This document shows, piece by piece, positions 9,365 to 18,977 of a stretch of DNA of 64,000 bases (position 1 is the first letter of the stretch; each line of letters starts with the position of its first letter). A model generated the notes under the pieces. It saw nothing but the letters and a program-made list of their open reading frames with translations. It ran no database searches and was not told the origin of the DNA. The position numbers and the translations under genes were made by a program. The stretch comes from Mariniblastus sp. (lineage in GTDB: Bacteria > Planctomycetota > Planctomycetia > Pirellulales > Pirellulaceae): positions 1-64,000 of the forward strand of contig JAQXDZ010000008.1 in assembly GCA_029251085.1 (NCBI GenBank), read 5' to 3'.

Positions 9365-10900
9365 TTAAAAATCGACCATCAGTCGGATACCAGCAATCTG
9401 GTAGTTCCCTTGTCCTGCTGCTTGAGCACCGGAGTGAATGTCGCCGAGGATGTAGTTGAACTGCATCCGAGCGTGAGAATTCCAGTACCAATTCATGCCA
9501 AAAGTATACGAATCAGCGTTGCCTCCGAGAACGTTGTCGTCATTGAGATCTGCGTGGGAATATCTGAACGCGACTTCCCAGGCACCCATACCTTTTTGGC
9601 GGCAGCCATCACAATCTCGCACCATAAAGAAATTTTCAAATGGCTTTAACCGTCCGAGCGTGCCAGTTTTACGATCCCAAGGGTGATGCTCTCCAGTTAG
9701 GATATAAGCAACCTGAGTGTAGAGACCATTGAATGTCACGTTCGGGCCAAATGCCGGGCGTCGTTCAACCTTGGTTTGAAGGTACTCAGATGTCCAACTG
9801 AAGGCGCCAATATTGACAACCGATTCCACTCCAAAGACGGAGTTTCTGTCGGCGCCCGCGATTCTATCTGTGTTCAGCCAGCGACTATTGGTGCGTGCTT
9901 CTGGGCGTGTGCGATAACGGGCCTGATTGTTGGTAGGCGAGTTGCCATCGGGAACCCCAAACGAGGTGCTGGCTGCGAGATGAATATAGCCGCGTCCTCC
10001 CGAGGCTTCGTCGTACCAAGCGGTTCTGGCTAATCTGCTCGCAAATTCTGGTTGGTAGTGATCACCTATATAACCGGATTTGCTCTGCGTCAATTCTTGG
10101 TTCCAGACTCCGAATCGCCAGTTCCATCCCAAATCATCGGAGTAGCCGTTACTTGAGATTCCCATTCTTCGAGCATCCTGATTAATTGCTTCGATGATGA
10201 AGGGGCGTTCAATGAAAATGTTGTATCGGCTGCTGTTCAAATGGTCTAATCCGTAAGGCCGCTTTTGATTTCCAATTAAAACAGTTCTGAATAAGGGCAG
10301 GTCTTTGAAGCCAATAAAAGCATCGCGGTAAGAAGTTGCCACGCCTCCCGCAAATTCCCATTCGAATTTGTAGAGCATGTTGTCATTAAGATCCCCCGAG
10401 ACTCCAAGCCGCATTCGGCGAAAATTAAAACGGTCCTGTGGATTGCCACCGGCTTCCAGTGGGAACAGTGTCTCGTCAACATTTGGGAATGCCCAATAGT
10501 CGGTATGAATGCGACCGAAGAGTTTGAGTTTCGGGCTCTTGTGGCCATGAACTACATACCCTGGGGCGGCTGATTCTAATTTGTCGATCGAGTTCTCTTG
10601 AGCACTAAGTGCATCCTCAAAAAAGGAGAGACGCTTTCCCAGGGTGCTCTGATCATCCGGCGTCGACGGGCCAGTTTTTAATTTGTTGGCGACGTCGACT
10701 TCAAGCTCTCTCAGGCGCGCTTCGAGTATTGCAATTTTCTTGGTTGCTTCGTCCTCTTCTTGGCTAACGAAGCTGTAGGCGGCACTCGAAGTTGTAAGTC
10801 CTGAGGTGGCGGTTTGCTGGACTGGAACGGTCTGCCCAATCGCAAAGTTGAAAAACCCGCTGACCACCAAAAGTGTTGAGATTGAGAATTTCGCTAGCAT
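9365..10900 (-). CDS. OprO/OprP-type outer-membrane porin
   Basis: An outer-membrane protein of 511 residues from the ATG at 10900 (GGAAC upstream; a TTG at 10921 is less likely). It has a signal peptide (FSISTLLVVSGFFNFAIGQ) and a helical, coiled-coil stretch around residues 45-110 (IAILEARLRELEVDVANKL, then LSFFEDALSAQENSIDKLE) that may form a stalk or bind the cell wall. The rest is a barrel with the OprO/P hallmarks RFNFRRMRLGVSGDL, DAFIGFKDLPLFRTVLIGNQ and a C-terminal strand ending in Phe (IRLMVDF). The family forms trimeric anion or phosphate channels, but planctomycete members need not be phosphate-selective. The gene is probably monocistronic with the Cys-rich gene downstream as a possible partner. 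Confidence 0.88.
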   Translation of the reverse strand: MLAKFSISTLLVVSGFFNFAIGQTVPVQQTATSGLTTSSAAYSFVSQEEDEATKKIAILEARLRELEVDVANKLKTGPSTPDDQSTLGKRLSFFEDALSAQENSIDKLESAAPGYVVHGHKSPKLKLFGRIHTDYWAFPNVDETLFPLEAGGNPQDRFNFRRMRLGVSGDLNDNMLYKFEWEFAGGVATSYRDAFIGFKDLPLFRTVLIGNQKRPYGLDHLNSSRYNIFIERPFIIEAINQDARRMGISSNGYSDDLGWNWRFGVWNQELTQSKSGYIGDHYQPEFASRLARTAWYDEASGGRGYIHLAASTSFGVPDGNSPTNNQARYRTRPEARTNSRWLNTDRIAGADRNSVFGVESVVNIGAFSWTSEYLQTKVERRPAFGPNVTFNGLYTQVAYILTGEHHPWDRKTGTLGRLKPFENFFMVRDCDGCRQKGMGAWEVAFRYSHADLNDDNVLGGNADSYTFGMNWYWNSHARMQFNYILGDIHSGAQAAGQGNYQIAGIRLMVDF

Positions 10901-11165
10901 CAGTCTTGTTCCGTCAAGCAAAGGTCTTGTTGAATACCTAGTTAATCGGAATGACGTTCAATAATTACGTAGACATAATTACCAGCAAAATCGAATTAAT
11001 CCAAATCTTAACGTAAGTTCCCCAACTCCTCCTCGACATAATCGTTACAGCTTGCCTAGCTTTCGTAACGGTCAAACCACCGGCGTTCCTCTGCGGACTG
11101 CTTGGAAATTAGTTGGTTCCGTAGATGTGAAACCAATCCTTGATTCTAGCCCCGCTTTAGCGGTG

Positions 11166-12044
11166 TTACGTATCGCGAAGGATCTCTGCGGTACGCTGAG
11201 CGATCAGTTCAATCGATTGTTTTGAAAGGTGGAGGCCACCTTGAGTGGAGGCTTCGGAAGCAGAAGGAAGTTGAGAAGGATTGGCCGCGCTTGGGTGACT
11301 GGCAAATGCAGTTTGTTCTATTTCAGATTGTGCCCAAGACGATTTAAACGAAGCGAAGTCAGCAATATTTTCTTTTGCATCATTTGACTCCGAGCGGGGA
11401 TCAGAAAATCCCCAGTCCTTTCTCATCGCGAGTAACTCGCGACCTTTTTGAAGGGGCAGATATTTAATACCGCCCAGTTGTTTGGCAAGAATCAGGATTC
11501 GGCAATAGGCATCCAGTATTTCCGTGAGCCAGTACGCAGTCTCAAGATCCGATTCGTAACTGACCGTGCCATGGTTTGCTAAGACGATAATGTTTGTTCT
11601 GTCAACAAACGGAAGAATCGTATCGGCAAAATTTTGACTGCCGGGAGTTTCATAAGCGGAAATTGGAATCTCGCCCAGGAAAATATCCGGCTCGGGGAGA
11701 ACGCAATTGGGAATAGGTTCGTGGGCGACTGCGAATGCGGTTGCATGAGGCGGGTGGCAATGGACGATGCTGTTAATATCGTCTCGGTGTTTGTAGATTT
11801 CGATGTGGAGCAAAACTTCACTGGTTCGTTTGAGTTTGCCGTCGATTTGTTGCCCGGACATGTCAACGGTGCAAATGTCATCAGGAGTCATGAAGCCTTT
11901 GCAGTGCCGAGTCGGAGTGCATAAGACCCGATCTTCATCGATTCGAATTGAGATGTTTCCTTCATTGGCCGCTGCAAAGCCTTTGGCATAGATGCGTTTG
12001 CCAATGTCACAAATGAGTTGCTTTTTTGCTTCAATATCAATCAT
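11166..12044 (-). CDS. Class II aldolase (L-fuculose-phosphate aldolase-like) with C-terminal extension
   Basis: A 292-residue protein whose first 215 residues are a class II aldolase/adducin domain. The zinc ligands of FucA are visible: His95 and His97 in VHCHPPHA and His158 in LANHGT. The catalytic Glu aligns with Glu76 in SEVLLHIEIYK, and NEGNISIR is the phosphate-binding loop. Such enzymes cleave deoxysugar phosphates, e.g. fuculose-1-phosphate, to dihydroxyacetone phosphate and an aldehyde. Residues 215-292 form an extension absent from FucA that is rich in Ser/Ala and ends in a helix (LSKQSIELIAQRTAEILRD); its role is unknown. The gene stands apart from its neighbours, so its substrate cannot be inferred from context. 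Confidence 0.87.
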   Translation of the reverse strand: MIDIEAKKQLICDIGKRIYAKGFAAANEGNISIRIDEDRVLCTPTRHCKGFMTPDDICTVDMSGQQIDGKLKRTSEVLLHIEIYKHRDDINSIVHCHPPHATAFAVAHEPIPNCVLPEPDIFLGEIPISAYETPGSQNFADTILPFVDRTNIIVLANHGTVSYESDLETAYWLTEILDAYCRILILAKQLGGIKYLPLQKGRELLAMRKDWGFSDPRSESNDAKENIADFASFKSSWAQSEIEQTAFASHPSAANPSQLPSASEASTQGGLHLSKQSIELIAQRTAEILRDT

Positions 12045-12135
12045 TAGAAGTCGTGGCCTATTGTGGAAGGGAAATTGAGCTTAGGTGAGGCAGTTAAAGC
12101 CCAGGTGCGAGCGTTAAGTTGAAATTGAATGGGAG

Positions 12136-12762
12136 TTAACGTTTCGAGATTTCGACACAACGATCTTTAATCACAACGTTGCCTTCGAGAATCGCGTTGA
12201 TGACTGCTGGATACACTTGGCATTCTTTTTCAAAAATCCGCTTGGCCAGTGTTTTGGCAGTATCTGTCGTTTCGACCGGGACTGTTTCCTGTGCGATAAT
12301 TGGGCCGTGATCGTACTGGTCGTCAACATAATGAACACTGCAACCGCTCAGCTTGCACCCGTAGTCGATCACAGCTTGGTGAACCTTTTGTCCGTAAAAT
12401 CCTTTGCCGCAAAAGGCAGGGATTAAACTCGGATGAATATTGATGACTCGATTTTCGTAGGCGGGGGGGATGGCTAACCGACGAAGGAATCCACCCATCA
12501 CGACCAAATCGATATTCGCGGATTGGATCGCTGAAAAAATTGCATCGCTGAAATCCGTAACGTTGTCGAATTCTTTGTGGCTGACAACCAGATGAGGGAT
12601 GTCAGCTTCGGAAGCGTACGCCAACCCGTCCGCAACCGGATTGTTTGAGATCACCAATTCAATTTGTGCGTTGAGCTTTTGCTCATGCCGCCAATGAATT
12701 AAGTTCTTCAGGGTCGTTCCGCCGCCGGAAATTAACACTGCAATTTTATTGCCATCAGGCAT
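12136..12762 (-). CDS. purN: Phosphoribosylglycinamide formyltransferase
   Basis: A 208-residue cytosolic enzyme of purine synthesis that formylates glycinamide ribonucleotide using 10-formyl-tetrahydrofolate. It begins [17 protein letters not shown], the phosphate-binding loop. The catalytic Asn108 and His110 are in [18 protein letters not shown], and Asp151 in [10 protein letters not shown] completes the triad. The ATG at 12762 overlaps the end of ileS in the arrangement ATGCCTGA, so the start lies inside the ileS stop region and translation is probably coupled. The upstream TTG gives only one extra residue and is not needed. Pairing purN with ileS is not a usual operon, but the overlap leaves little doubt that they share a transcript here. 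Confidence 0.93.
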   Translation of the reverse strand: MPDGNKIAVLISGGGTTLKNLIHWRHEQKLNAQIELVISNNPVADGLAYASEADIPHLVVSHKEFDNVTDFSDAIFSAIQSANIDLVVMGGFLRRLAIPPAYENRVINIHPSLIPAFCGKGFYGQKVHQAVIDYGCKLSGCSVHYVDDQYDHGPIIAQETVPVETTDTAKTLAKRIFEKECQVYPAVINAILEGNVVIKDRCVEISKR

Positions 12763-15700
12763 CAACGTCCTCCGTCACCTTGATGAAAATTTGTAGTTGG
12801 CCATCGCCAACGTTGCACTCTTTTGCATCAGCTACATCTGACGGTTCTTCAATGCCCAGACGAGTGGCGAGTGTCTCGCCTTTCAGATACGCGGTGTTTT
12901 CTAAAATTGCCTGTTTCAGATCCTCTGAGTCGGTGACGAGATTCAATTCGATGCGATCGGATCGTTCGAGATCGAGTTCCTTACGTCGATCCTGAACAAG
13001 ACGATTGACATCCCGAGCGAGTCCTGAGCGGATTAACTCCGGTGTTAATTCTGTGGCAAGGACGATTACGGCTTGAGGCCCCTGTGCCGCTGCCCAGCCG
13101 TCATTTGCCTGAAGTCGGACTTCAACATCGTCTTGATCGAGTGCGATCACTTGATCTTCAATGGTGAGTGAGGACTGCTGTGTCTGGGTCAGTTCAGCGA
13201 GCATGGCTGCTCCGTCCGCTGCCTGAAATGCCGCTTTGAGCTTAGGCATTAATTTGCCAACGCGTGGCCCAAGGCGTTTGAAATTTGGAACGACTTGGTA
13301 GGTGACGAATTCACCTGCATCGGTCGTATAGGTCACCTGATTAACATTGAGCTCTGTTTTCAGCAGTTCGTCGTGCGTCTCAAGCCACGCTTGGTCGTGG
13401 GGTTCATTGAGGACGACCGTTACCCCTGAGAGTGGTTGCCGTACTTTTAGTTGAGCACTCATTCGAGCAGAGAGACCCGATGAGGCAATTTCACGAAGCA
13501 GTCCCATTCGACGAGATAGATCTTCATCAATCATCGATGGGTCAGGTGTTGGGAAGTCACACAGATGAACGCTCTCAATGGCACGCCCCTCAAACACACT
13601 GCTAAGGTTTTGCCAAATGGTTTCAGCCATGAATGGAACAAATGGTGCGACCATTTTCGCGGTGGTCGTTAGGCACTCGTAGAGCGTCCAGTAGGCGTCA
13701 AGTTTCTCGGGAGCCGATTTGTCTTTGGACCAAAATCGATCCCGGCTTCGTCGGACGTACCAATTGCTCAGGGCGTCAACAAAAGCGGTAATCTGGGTGC
13801 AGGCTCGGTAGTTGTCATACTGGTCCATGGACTCAATGACGACTGACAGAGTGCGGTGGAGTTCGCTTAAAATCCAACGATCCAGTTCGCTGCGTTGGTC
13901 AACTGGTCGATAGCCTTGGCCATCGGAGAAGTTGTCTGCTGCTAGTTGGCCGGGATTGGTGAGTGAAGCCGGTGAGAATCCGTCGAGATTGGCGTACTGG
14001 ATGAAAAATCCGTTGTAGACGTTCCAGAGTCTCAATAAGAACTCGGGGATGCTCTCTTTGATCTGTCGTTCACTATATTGGATGGAAGTCCACGGTGGTT
14101 GTTTCGCAAAGAAATACCAGCGTAATGCATCGGCTCCGTACTGGTCGAAAATTTCCTGGGGTGCCCGATAGTTGCGTAAACTCTTGGACATCTTTCCGAC
14201 GGTTTGCGTTGTTTTTGTCGGCGCTGCTTTTGCCTCTTCGGGTGTAAGGTAAATGTTTTTCTCTTTGTCCTGCCACCATTCCGAAAGCATCAAACCAAGC
14301 ACGATGCAGTTCTTGAAGGGGTGTGGATAAGGAATTGCCTTGTGCGTCTCCGACGTTTGGTCACCGAAGAGTAACGTGCTGATTGCCAATTGACTGTAGA
14401 ACCAGCCGCGAGTTTGATCGAGGGCTTCGCTAATGAAGTCCGCTGGAAACTGGGATTCGAATTTTTCTTTTCCTTGATGCGGATAGCCCCACTGAGCGAA
14501 CGGCATTGCTCCACTGTCGTACCAGCAATCGATCACTTCCGGAACGCGATGCATTCGCGCCCCTTCTTCGAACGGCGAGTCATAGGAAATGTGGTCGATA
14601 TAGGGTTTGTGAACTTTGAGGTCGTCGGGGAGTTCTGGATTGGCTGCTTTGGCTGCTTCCCAGACCTCCATTCCGGTTGCTCCCGGTTTTAATGTCAGCT
14701 CGTCCCAACTGCCGACCGCTTCAAATTTTCCAGTGCTTTCGCACGTCCAGATTGGCAGTGGGGTTCCCCAGTATCGTTCTCTTGAAAGTGCCCAGTCGAC
14801 ATTTGACTCGAGGAAATTACCGAATCTTCCGTCCTTAATGTGTTCGGGTTGCCAGTTGATCTCACGATTGTTTGCGAGCATCTGATCTTTAAATTGTGTC
14901 GTCCGGATAAACCAGCTTTCCCGAGGGTACTGAATCAGCGGGTCATCATCGGCTCTCCAACAGAAGGGGTACTCGTGTTGGTACTGTTCTTGGTGGTAGA
15001 GCTTGCCGTTGTCTTTGACATGGCGGGTGATGGGTTTGTCTGCGTCTTTGACCCATTGTCCCTCGTAATCTGGTGCTTCGTCGGTGAACTTTCCGTTGGG
15101 GCCAACGGCGCAAATCATTTTGGGCCCCTGCCCCGGCTTGTAGCGAGCCTGTTCGGCAACGAGCAGTTCGTAATCGACTTCACCGAAGGCTGGAGCTTCG
15201 TGAACCGCACCACTTCCACTATCCGTTGTCACGAAGTTCGCAGCGGTCACGCGCCATGCGAGATGTTCTTCTGTTCCGTCTAGTAGTTCGCCGGTGAGGT
15301 CAGCTTGAGTTTTGTAATAGTAATCGAATGGGGGGACGTAGCGTTCTCCGACGAGGTCCGATCCCATCTCGACTGATTTGACTTCGAGTTCACGTTTAAC
15401 TTTCAAGCTCATCTTCTCGACGAGGTCTTTTGCAAACACGATATTTTGATCCAGCTCCGCGTCGTACACCGTAACGTATTCGATTTTCTCGTTAACTGCG
15501 GCAAATTGGTTACTTGGTAAAGTCCAGGGAGTTGTCGTCCAGACGAGTAAGCTCGTATTCTCGCGATTGACTAATGGGAACAGCACATAAACCGAAGGGT
15601 CCATGACGGTTTTGTAACCCTGGCCGACTTCACCACTGCTGAGTGCGGTTCCACCTTGTGCCCACCACCAGATTATTTTGTGGCCTTTGTACAGCAAGTT

Positions 15701-16234
15701 CCGGTCAAACAGGTTTTTGAGTGACCACCAAACGGACTCGACGTAACTTTGATGGTAGGTAACGTAAGCGTCATCCAGTTTTACCCAGAACCCAAGCCGC
15801 TCAGTGAGTTTTTCCCAATCCTGCATGTACTGCCAAACTGATTGCTGGCATTTCTGGATAAAAGGTTCGACTCCGAACTCTTCAATCTCTTCTTTAGAAT
15901 GGATTCCCATTTCTTTACAGACTTCGACTTCGACGGGAAGCCCGTGTGTATCCCACCCGGCTTTTCGTTCGCAGTAAAAGCCACGCATCGTTTTGTAACG
16001 GGGAAACAGGTCTTTGATCGCTCTGGTTAGGCAATGACCGGGATGTGGTTTTCCGTTGGCAGTCGGCGGACCTTCGTAAAACACATAACGTGGTCCATCT
16101 GTCCGCTGTGCGAGAGATTTGTCATAGATTTCGCTCTCACGCCAAAAGTCTAAAATTGCCTCTTCTTGTTTGGGAAAACTAGGTTTGTTTTCGAAGGGGC
16201 GGAACATGCTGGAATCCTTCAGCGGAGTAGACAT
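12755..16234 (-). CDS. ileS: Isoleucyl-tRNA synthetase, eukaryote-like (IleRS2) type
   Basis: A 1159-residue class I synthetase that charges tRNA-Ile. The HIGH motif is HPGH at residues 64-67 in [12 protein letters not shown], and [10 protein letters not shown] is the KMSKS loop at about residue 681. An editing (CP1) domain lies between them, with [16 protein letters not shown] and the [17 protein letters not shown] stretch. The sequence style (PHPGH rather than [23 protein letters not shown], and a C-terminus without the four-Cys zinc finger) matches the eukaryote-like IleRS2 group, which in other bacteria is associated with mupirocin tolerance. That property is inferred, not shown. The gene overlaps purN at its 3' end. 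The 334 bases upstream show no T-box features that I can identify. Confidence 0.95.
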   Translation of the reverse strand: MSTPLKDSSMFRPFENKPSFPKQEEAILDFWRESEIYDKSLAQRTDGPRYVFYEGPPTANGKPHPGHCLTRAIKDLFPRYKTMRGFYCERKAGWDTHGLPVEVEVCKEMGIHSKEEIEEFGVEPFIQKCQQSVWQYMQDWEKLTERLGFWVKLDDAYVTYHQSYVESVWWSLKNLFDRNLLYKGHKIIWWWAQGGTALSSGEVGQGYKTVMDPSVYVLFPLVNRENTSLLVWTTTPWTLPSNQFAAVNEKIEYVTVYDAELDQNIVFAKDLVEKMSLKVKRELEVKSVEMGSDLVGERYVPPFDYYYKTQADLTGELLDGTEEHLAWRVTAANFVTTDSGSGAVHEAPAFGEVDYELLVAEQARYKPGQGPKMICAVGPNGKFTDEAPDYEGQWVKDADKPITRHVKDNGKLYHQEQYQHEYPFCWRADDDPLIQYPRESWFIRTTQFKDQMLANNREINWQPEHIKDGRFGNFLESNVDWALSRERYWGTPLPIWTCESTGKFEAVGSWDELTLKPGATGMEVWEAAKAANPELPDDLKVHKPYIDHISYDSPFEEGARMHRVPEVIDCWYDSGAMPFAQWGYPHQGKEKFESQFPADFISEALDQTRGWFYSQLAISTLLFGDQTSETHKAIPYPHPFKNCIVLGLMLSEWWQDKEKNIYLTPEEAKAAPTKTTQTVGKMSKSLRNYRAPQEIFDQYGADALRWYFFAKQPPWTSIQYSERQIKESIPEFLLRLWNVYNGFFIQYANLDGFSPASLTNPGQLAADNFSDGQGYRPVDQRSELDRWILSELHRTLSVVIESMDQYDNYRACTQITAFVDALSNWYVRRSRDRFWSKDKSAPEKLDAYWTLYECLTTTAKMVAPFVPFMAETIWQNLSSVFEGRAIESVHLCDFPTPDPSMIDEDLSRRMGLLREIASSGLSARMSAQLKVRQPLSGVTVVLNEPHDQAWLETHDELLKTELNVNQVTYTTDAGEFVTYQVVPNFKRLGPRVGKLMPKLKAAFQAADGAAMLAELTQTQQSSLTIEDQVIALDQDDVEVRLQANDGWAAAQGPQAVIVLATELTPELIRSGLARDVNRLVQDRRKELDLERSDRIELNLVTDSEDLKQAILENTAYLKGETLATRLGIEEPSDVADAKECNVGDGQLQIFIKVTEDVDA

Positions 16235-16568
16235 ATCTCAAAGCTCGCGAGCGTATAAACAGTTCAACATTGAAAATAAAACGCGAATTCGATGGCAAGT
16301 TTTCTCAGAACGAGATTTCAAAAAAATATCGTTTTTGCCGAAGTTCCGCGCAAGATAGTATCCCCAAAGAAACGTCGTATGTAAATGACGGACTCTGCCA
16401 AAGCGAGTCGGGATAGACTGGTAAATTCAACGATCATGGAGAGGAATCTAATATTAGACCCAATCCCAGCAGCTTAATCGGACGCTTGGCCCGATCTGGT
16501 GTTTGGCAGGCCACGATTGACCCGCCCCGCAAGAAGTGGCTTTCTTAGATTCGTACCGCGAAACTAGG
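16235..16568. other. Gene-free stretch upstream of ileS
   Basis: About 330 bases between the ileS start and the end of the acidic-protein gene. It must carry the ileS leader. The only structure I see is a 12-base perfect palindrome, TCTAATATTAGA, at 16447-16458, which could be an operator or chance. Frames here are shadows without protein-like composition. Confidence 0.5.
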
Positions 16569-16901
16569 TTAACGCTTCTTTTTACCGGTGTCTTTTTTGC
16601 TTTCCGCCGATTTTTTCGGAGGAGTCGCCGCTGGATTGGTAAGGTGACCAAATTCTTTGTCGAATTCGGTGCCGTACTGATCATCTGCAAGATCGTATTC
16701 GCCTTTGATTTCTTCTTCGAAATCGTCATCGAAATCTTCATCAAAGTCGTCTTCGTCGATCTCATCAATGATTTCGATTTCGAGATTATCAATTGGCTCG
16801 GCGGAAACATCCTCAATTGAATCGTCAACCGCTTCGTCTTCGGAAGTGGTTTGATCGTCGCCCGGAGCGTCCAGTGGATCTACAAGATCGTCGTCTACCA
16901 T
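16569..16901 (-). CDS. Highly acidic low-complexity protein with basic tail
   Basis: A 110-residue protein that I do not recognise as a named family. Residues 1-75 are extremely rich in Asp and Glu (for example DEIDEDDFDEDFDDDFEEEI), and the last 20 residues are basic (PPKKSAESKKDTGKKKR). A short less-biased segment, EYDLADDQYGTEFDKEFGHL, lies between. The strong charge separation suggests an intrinsically disordered protein that binds a basic partner or nucleic-acid-binding complex, which is inference. The plus strand over the same bases has only phenylalanine-rich shadow frames. The start is an ATG with a weak purine-rich upstream region. It is transcribed toward ileS with a 334-base gap, so co-transcription is uncertain. 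Confidence 0.65.
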   Translation of the reverse strand: MVDDDLVDPLDAPGDDQTTSEDEAVDDSIEDVSAEPIDNLEIEIIDEIDEDDFDEDFDDDFEEEIKGEYDLADDQYGTEFDKEFGHLTNPAATPPKKSAESKKDTGKKKR

Positions 16902-17677
16902 TTTTTCTCTGCCTCGTTGTCATGTGAAATTGAAACTCGCTCAATTTCAGATCAATTATCACCGTTACTCATCGAATCGATAACGAAATCGACTGATTGC
17001 GTATCGCTAAAGGGTATGTAGACACGGACGGATGTCAACCGACATCGGGGAATGTTCGCAAAAATAGTCGAACAACCGGCGAGATTTGAGTTTTTGAGCT
17101 ATTTGAGCCTTGGATATCTGGAAGACAGGCACTGCTTTAACCATCCCATTGTCGCTACTGATTCAATTGGTATGAGGCGACTTAAGTGGCACCAGTCTGG
17201 AGGATCGTTGATTAGTAATCTCAGGTCAGAATACGAGAATGGTGGATGCTTCAGCGGAAACACTAAGTGACCCCAGAGAGCATCGATTGAGGCTATAAGT
17301 CGTCGTTTGACAGGAAGATTGTGTACCTAACGAAAAACAGGGCCAGTAATCATTACTGGCCCTGTCCAACACGGGGTGAGAAAGTCGTTATGGTGTGACT
17401 TCCCGCCACGCAAAACGATAGGCCGGGTTTAAGGGGGAGTGAAACGCAATTCGTTTTATGCACTCTAACTTTGATAAAATAGAACGGTTAAACCGATTTT
17501 AATGAAAACTCAGATTTCAGTTGGTTTGCGATCTTAAGGTGGCGCGAGCGGAAAGCAAAAATGGGTTTGTCGACCAAATGCTGAAACTGCAACTGGAAGT
17601 CAAGGCTGACAAGAGTCGGGGTTTGTAATCGAAATTGAGCATCGGGAATGTCAGTGAATTAAAACATGCCCAGTCAA
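16902..17677. other. Long intergenic region between the acidic-protein gene and argJ
   Basis: About 776 bases without a convincing gene. A 72-codon plus-strand frame at 17052 has no family resemblance. The region holds a strong terminator-like palindrome at 17333-17365 on the minus strand and a short palindrome CGGTTAAACCG at 17485-17495. The 160 bases between them could be an argJ 3' leader or a small RNA. Confidence 0.5.
17333..17365 (-). terminator. Strong palindromic intrinsic terminator (minus strand)
   Basis: A near-perfect palindrome: ACAGGGCCAGTAAT at 17337-17350, one central base, and ATTACTGGCCCTGT at 17352-17365, giving 14-base arms. On the minus strand the stem is followed by T residues (AAAA at 17333-17336 on the plus strand), as expected for Rho-independent termination. 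It lies 310 bases beyond the argJ stop, unusually far for that operon. Confidence 0.7.
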
Positions 17678-18871
17678 CTAAGTTGTGTATTCTGAATTAA
17701 ACCGAACGTATTCCTGGGTAAGGTCGCTGGTCCAGTGCCGTGCGGAACCCGGACCGCTGCCAATGGTCAATTCGATCAGAGTTTCAAATTGATCATTTAA
17801 AGCTTGGCTGACTTGTTTTTCATCGAAATGGACGGGCTGCCCATTGTCAAAAACAAGAAAGCCATTGAGTTTGAGGCTGGTCATCGAAACGTCCATTTCG
17901 GCCCCCGCGTAACCAGCGGCGGAGACAATACGTCCCCAGTTGGGGTCGGAGCCAGTGATTGCTGTTTTCACGAGTGCACTGGCCGCAACAGTTCGAGCCA
18001 CACTATCGGCTTGTTGATCGTTGGTCGCCCCGTGTATGTCGATGGTAATTAAGTGACTCGCCCCTTCGCCATCGGCTGGAATCTGTTTTGCAAGTTGAAT
18101 GCAATTTTCAGTGACGGCTTTCTCAAATTCCTGAAGCGACTCCTCAGACTCGACCTCAATTTCAGAATTTCCATTGCAGATCATCACCAAAGCATCATTA
18201 GTACTGGTGTGCCCTTCCACGCTGATTCGATTGAACGATTGCTCAACGGCACGATTTAAAATTTGCTGAGCACTATCGGAGCTGATCTTTGCGTCTGAGA
18301 TAATAATGGCAAGCATCGTTGCCATTTTCGGACCGATCATTCCGGCTCCCTTGGCCATTCCCGCAATGTTGATGTCTCCAGATTTTGTTGACACTACCGA
18401 CTCAATTGTTTTGGGACCTTTGTCTGTCGTCAGGATTGCCATGGTCGCACGTTCAAAATGATCTTGAGACCCGCCTTGTTCAGAGATGGCTTGTGCGATT
18501 CCGTTGGTCGTCTCCTGCATGGGAAGGTGTTGACCGATCACACCCGTGGAAAGAACCAGCACTTGATTTTCGTCCGCACCTAAATGTTTGGCCGCGATCG
18601 CCGCGATGGTTTGGTTGTCGTCGATTCCTCGCTGCCCCGTACACGCGTTGGCATTGCCTGAGTTGATGACGAGCGCTCTAAAACCTTCGGTAGGTGTTCG
18701 TTGCTGGTTCCATTCAATGCTTGCCGCTCTGACGATATTCTGGGTATAAACTCCTGCCGCGACGCAGGGGGTTTGCGAGGAAACAACCGCAAGGTCCAGT
18801 TTACCCGACGGCTTAATGCCGCAGGCAATGCCAGTGAATTCAAAGCCGCCGGGAAGTCCCATCTCAATCAT
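17678..18871 (-). CDS. argJ: Bifunctional ornithine acetyltransferase / N-acetylglutamate synthase
   Basis: A 397-residue ArgJ. The autocleavage site is in GAGMIGPKMATMLA: Thr185 would become the N-terminal nucleophile of the beta chain after cleavage between Ala184 and Thr185. Other family stretches are VINSGNANACTG and STGVIG, the oxyanion-hole region, and the C-terminal GSDPNWGRIVSAAGYAG. It transfers the acetyl group from N-acetylornithine to glutamate, closing the cyclic arginine pathway, and may also use acetyl-CoA. It lies 106 bases downstream of argC on the same strand, the common argC-argJ order, although the gap leaves room for a separate promoter. The start MIEMGLPGGF gives normal family length. 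Confidence 0.95.
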   Translation of the reverse strand: MIEMGLPGGFEFTGIACGIKPSGKLDLAVVSSQTPCVAAGVYTQNIVRAASIEWNQQRTPTEGFRALVINSGNANACTGQRGIDDNQTIAAIAAKHLGADENQVLVLSTGVIGQHLPMQETTNGIAQAISEQGGSQDHFERATMAILTTDKGPKTIESVVSTKSGDINIAGMAKGAGMIGPKMATMLAIIISDAKISSDSAQQILNRAVEQSFNRISVEGHTSTNDALVMICNGNSEIEVESEESLQEFEKAVTENCIQLAKQIPADGEGASHLITIDIHGATNDQQADSVARTVAASALVKTAITGSDPNWGRIVSAAGYAGAEMDVSMTSLKLNGFLVFDNGQPVHFDEKQVSQALNDQFETLIELTIGSGPGSARHWTSDLTQEYVRFNSEYTT

Positions 18872-18977
18872 CCGAGTTAGTAGTGTTCTAATTGATTAGT
18901 AGTTTGTTTAGCTGGCCGGTGACGATGAGAAGGCAAGTCCCTAGCGACGTCATGACTTTGAGCGAAACAACGTGGGG

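Noticed and set aside
16454-16828. Minus-strand and plus-strand frames overlapping the acidic protein gene
   Set aside because: They are shadows of the Asp/Glu-rich gene (Lys/Ser- or Phe-rich translations).
17052-17270. 72-codon plus-strand frame in the long gap
   Set aside because: No family match, no ribosome site and unconvincing composition.
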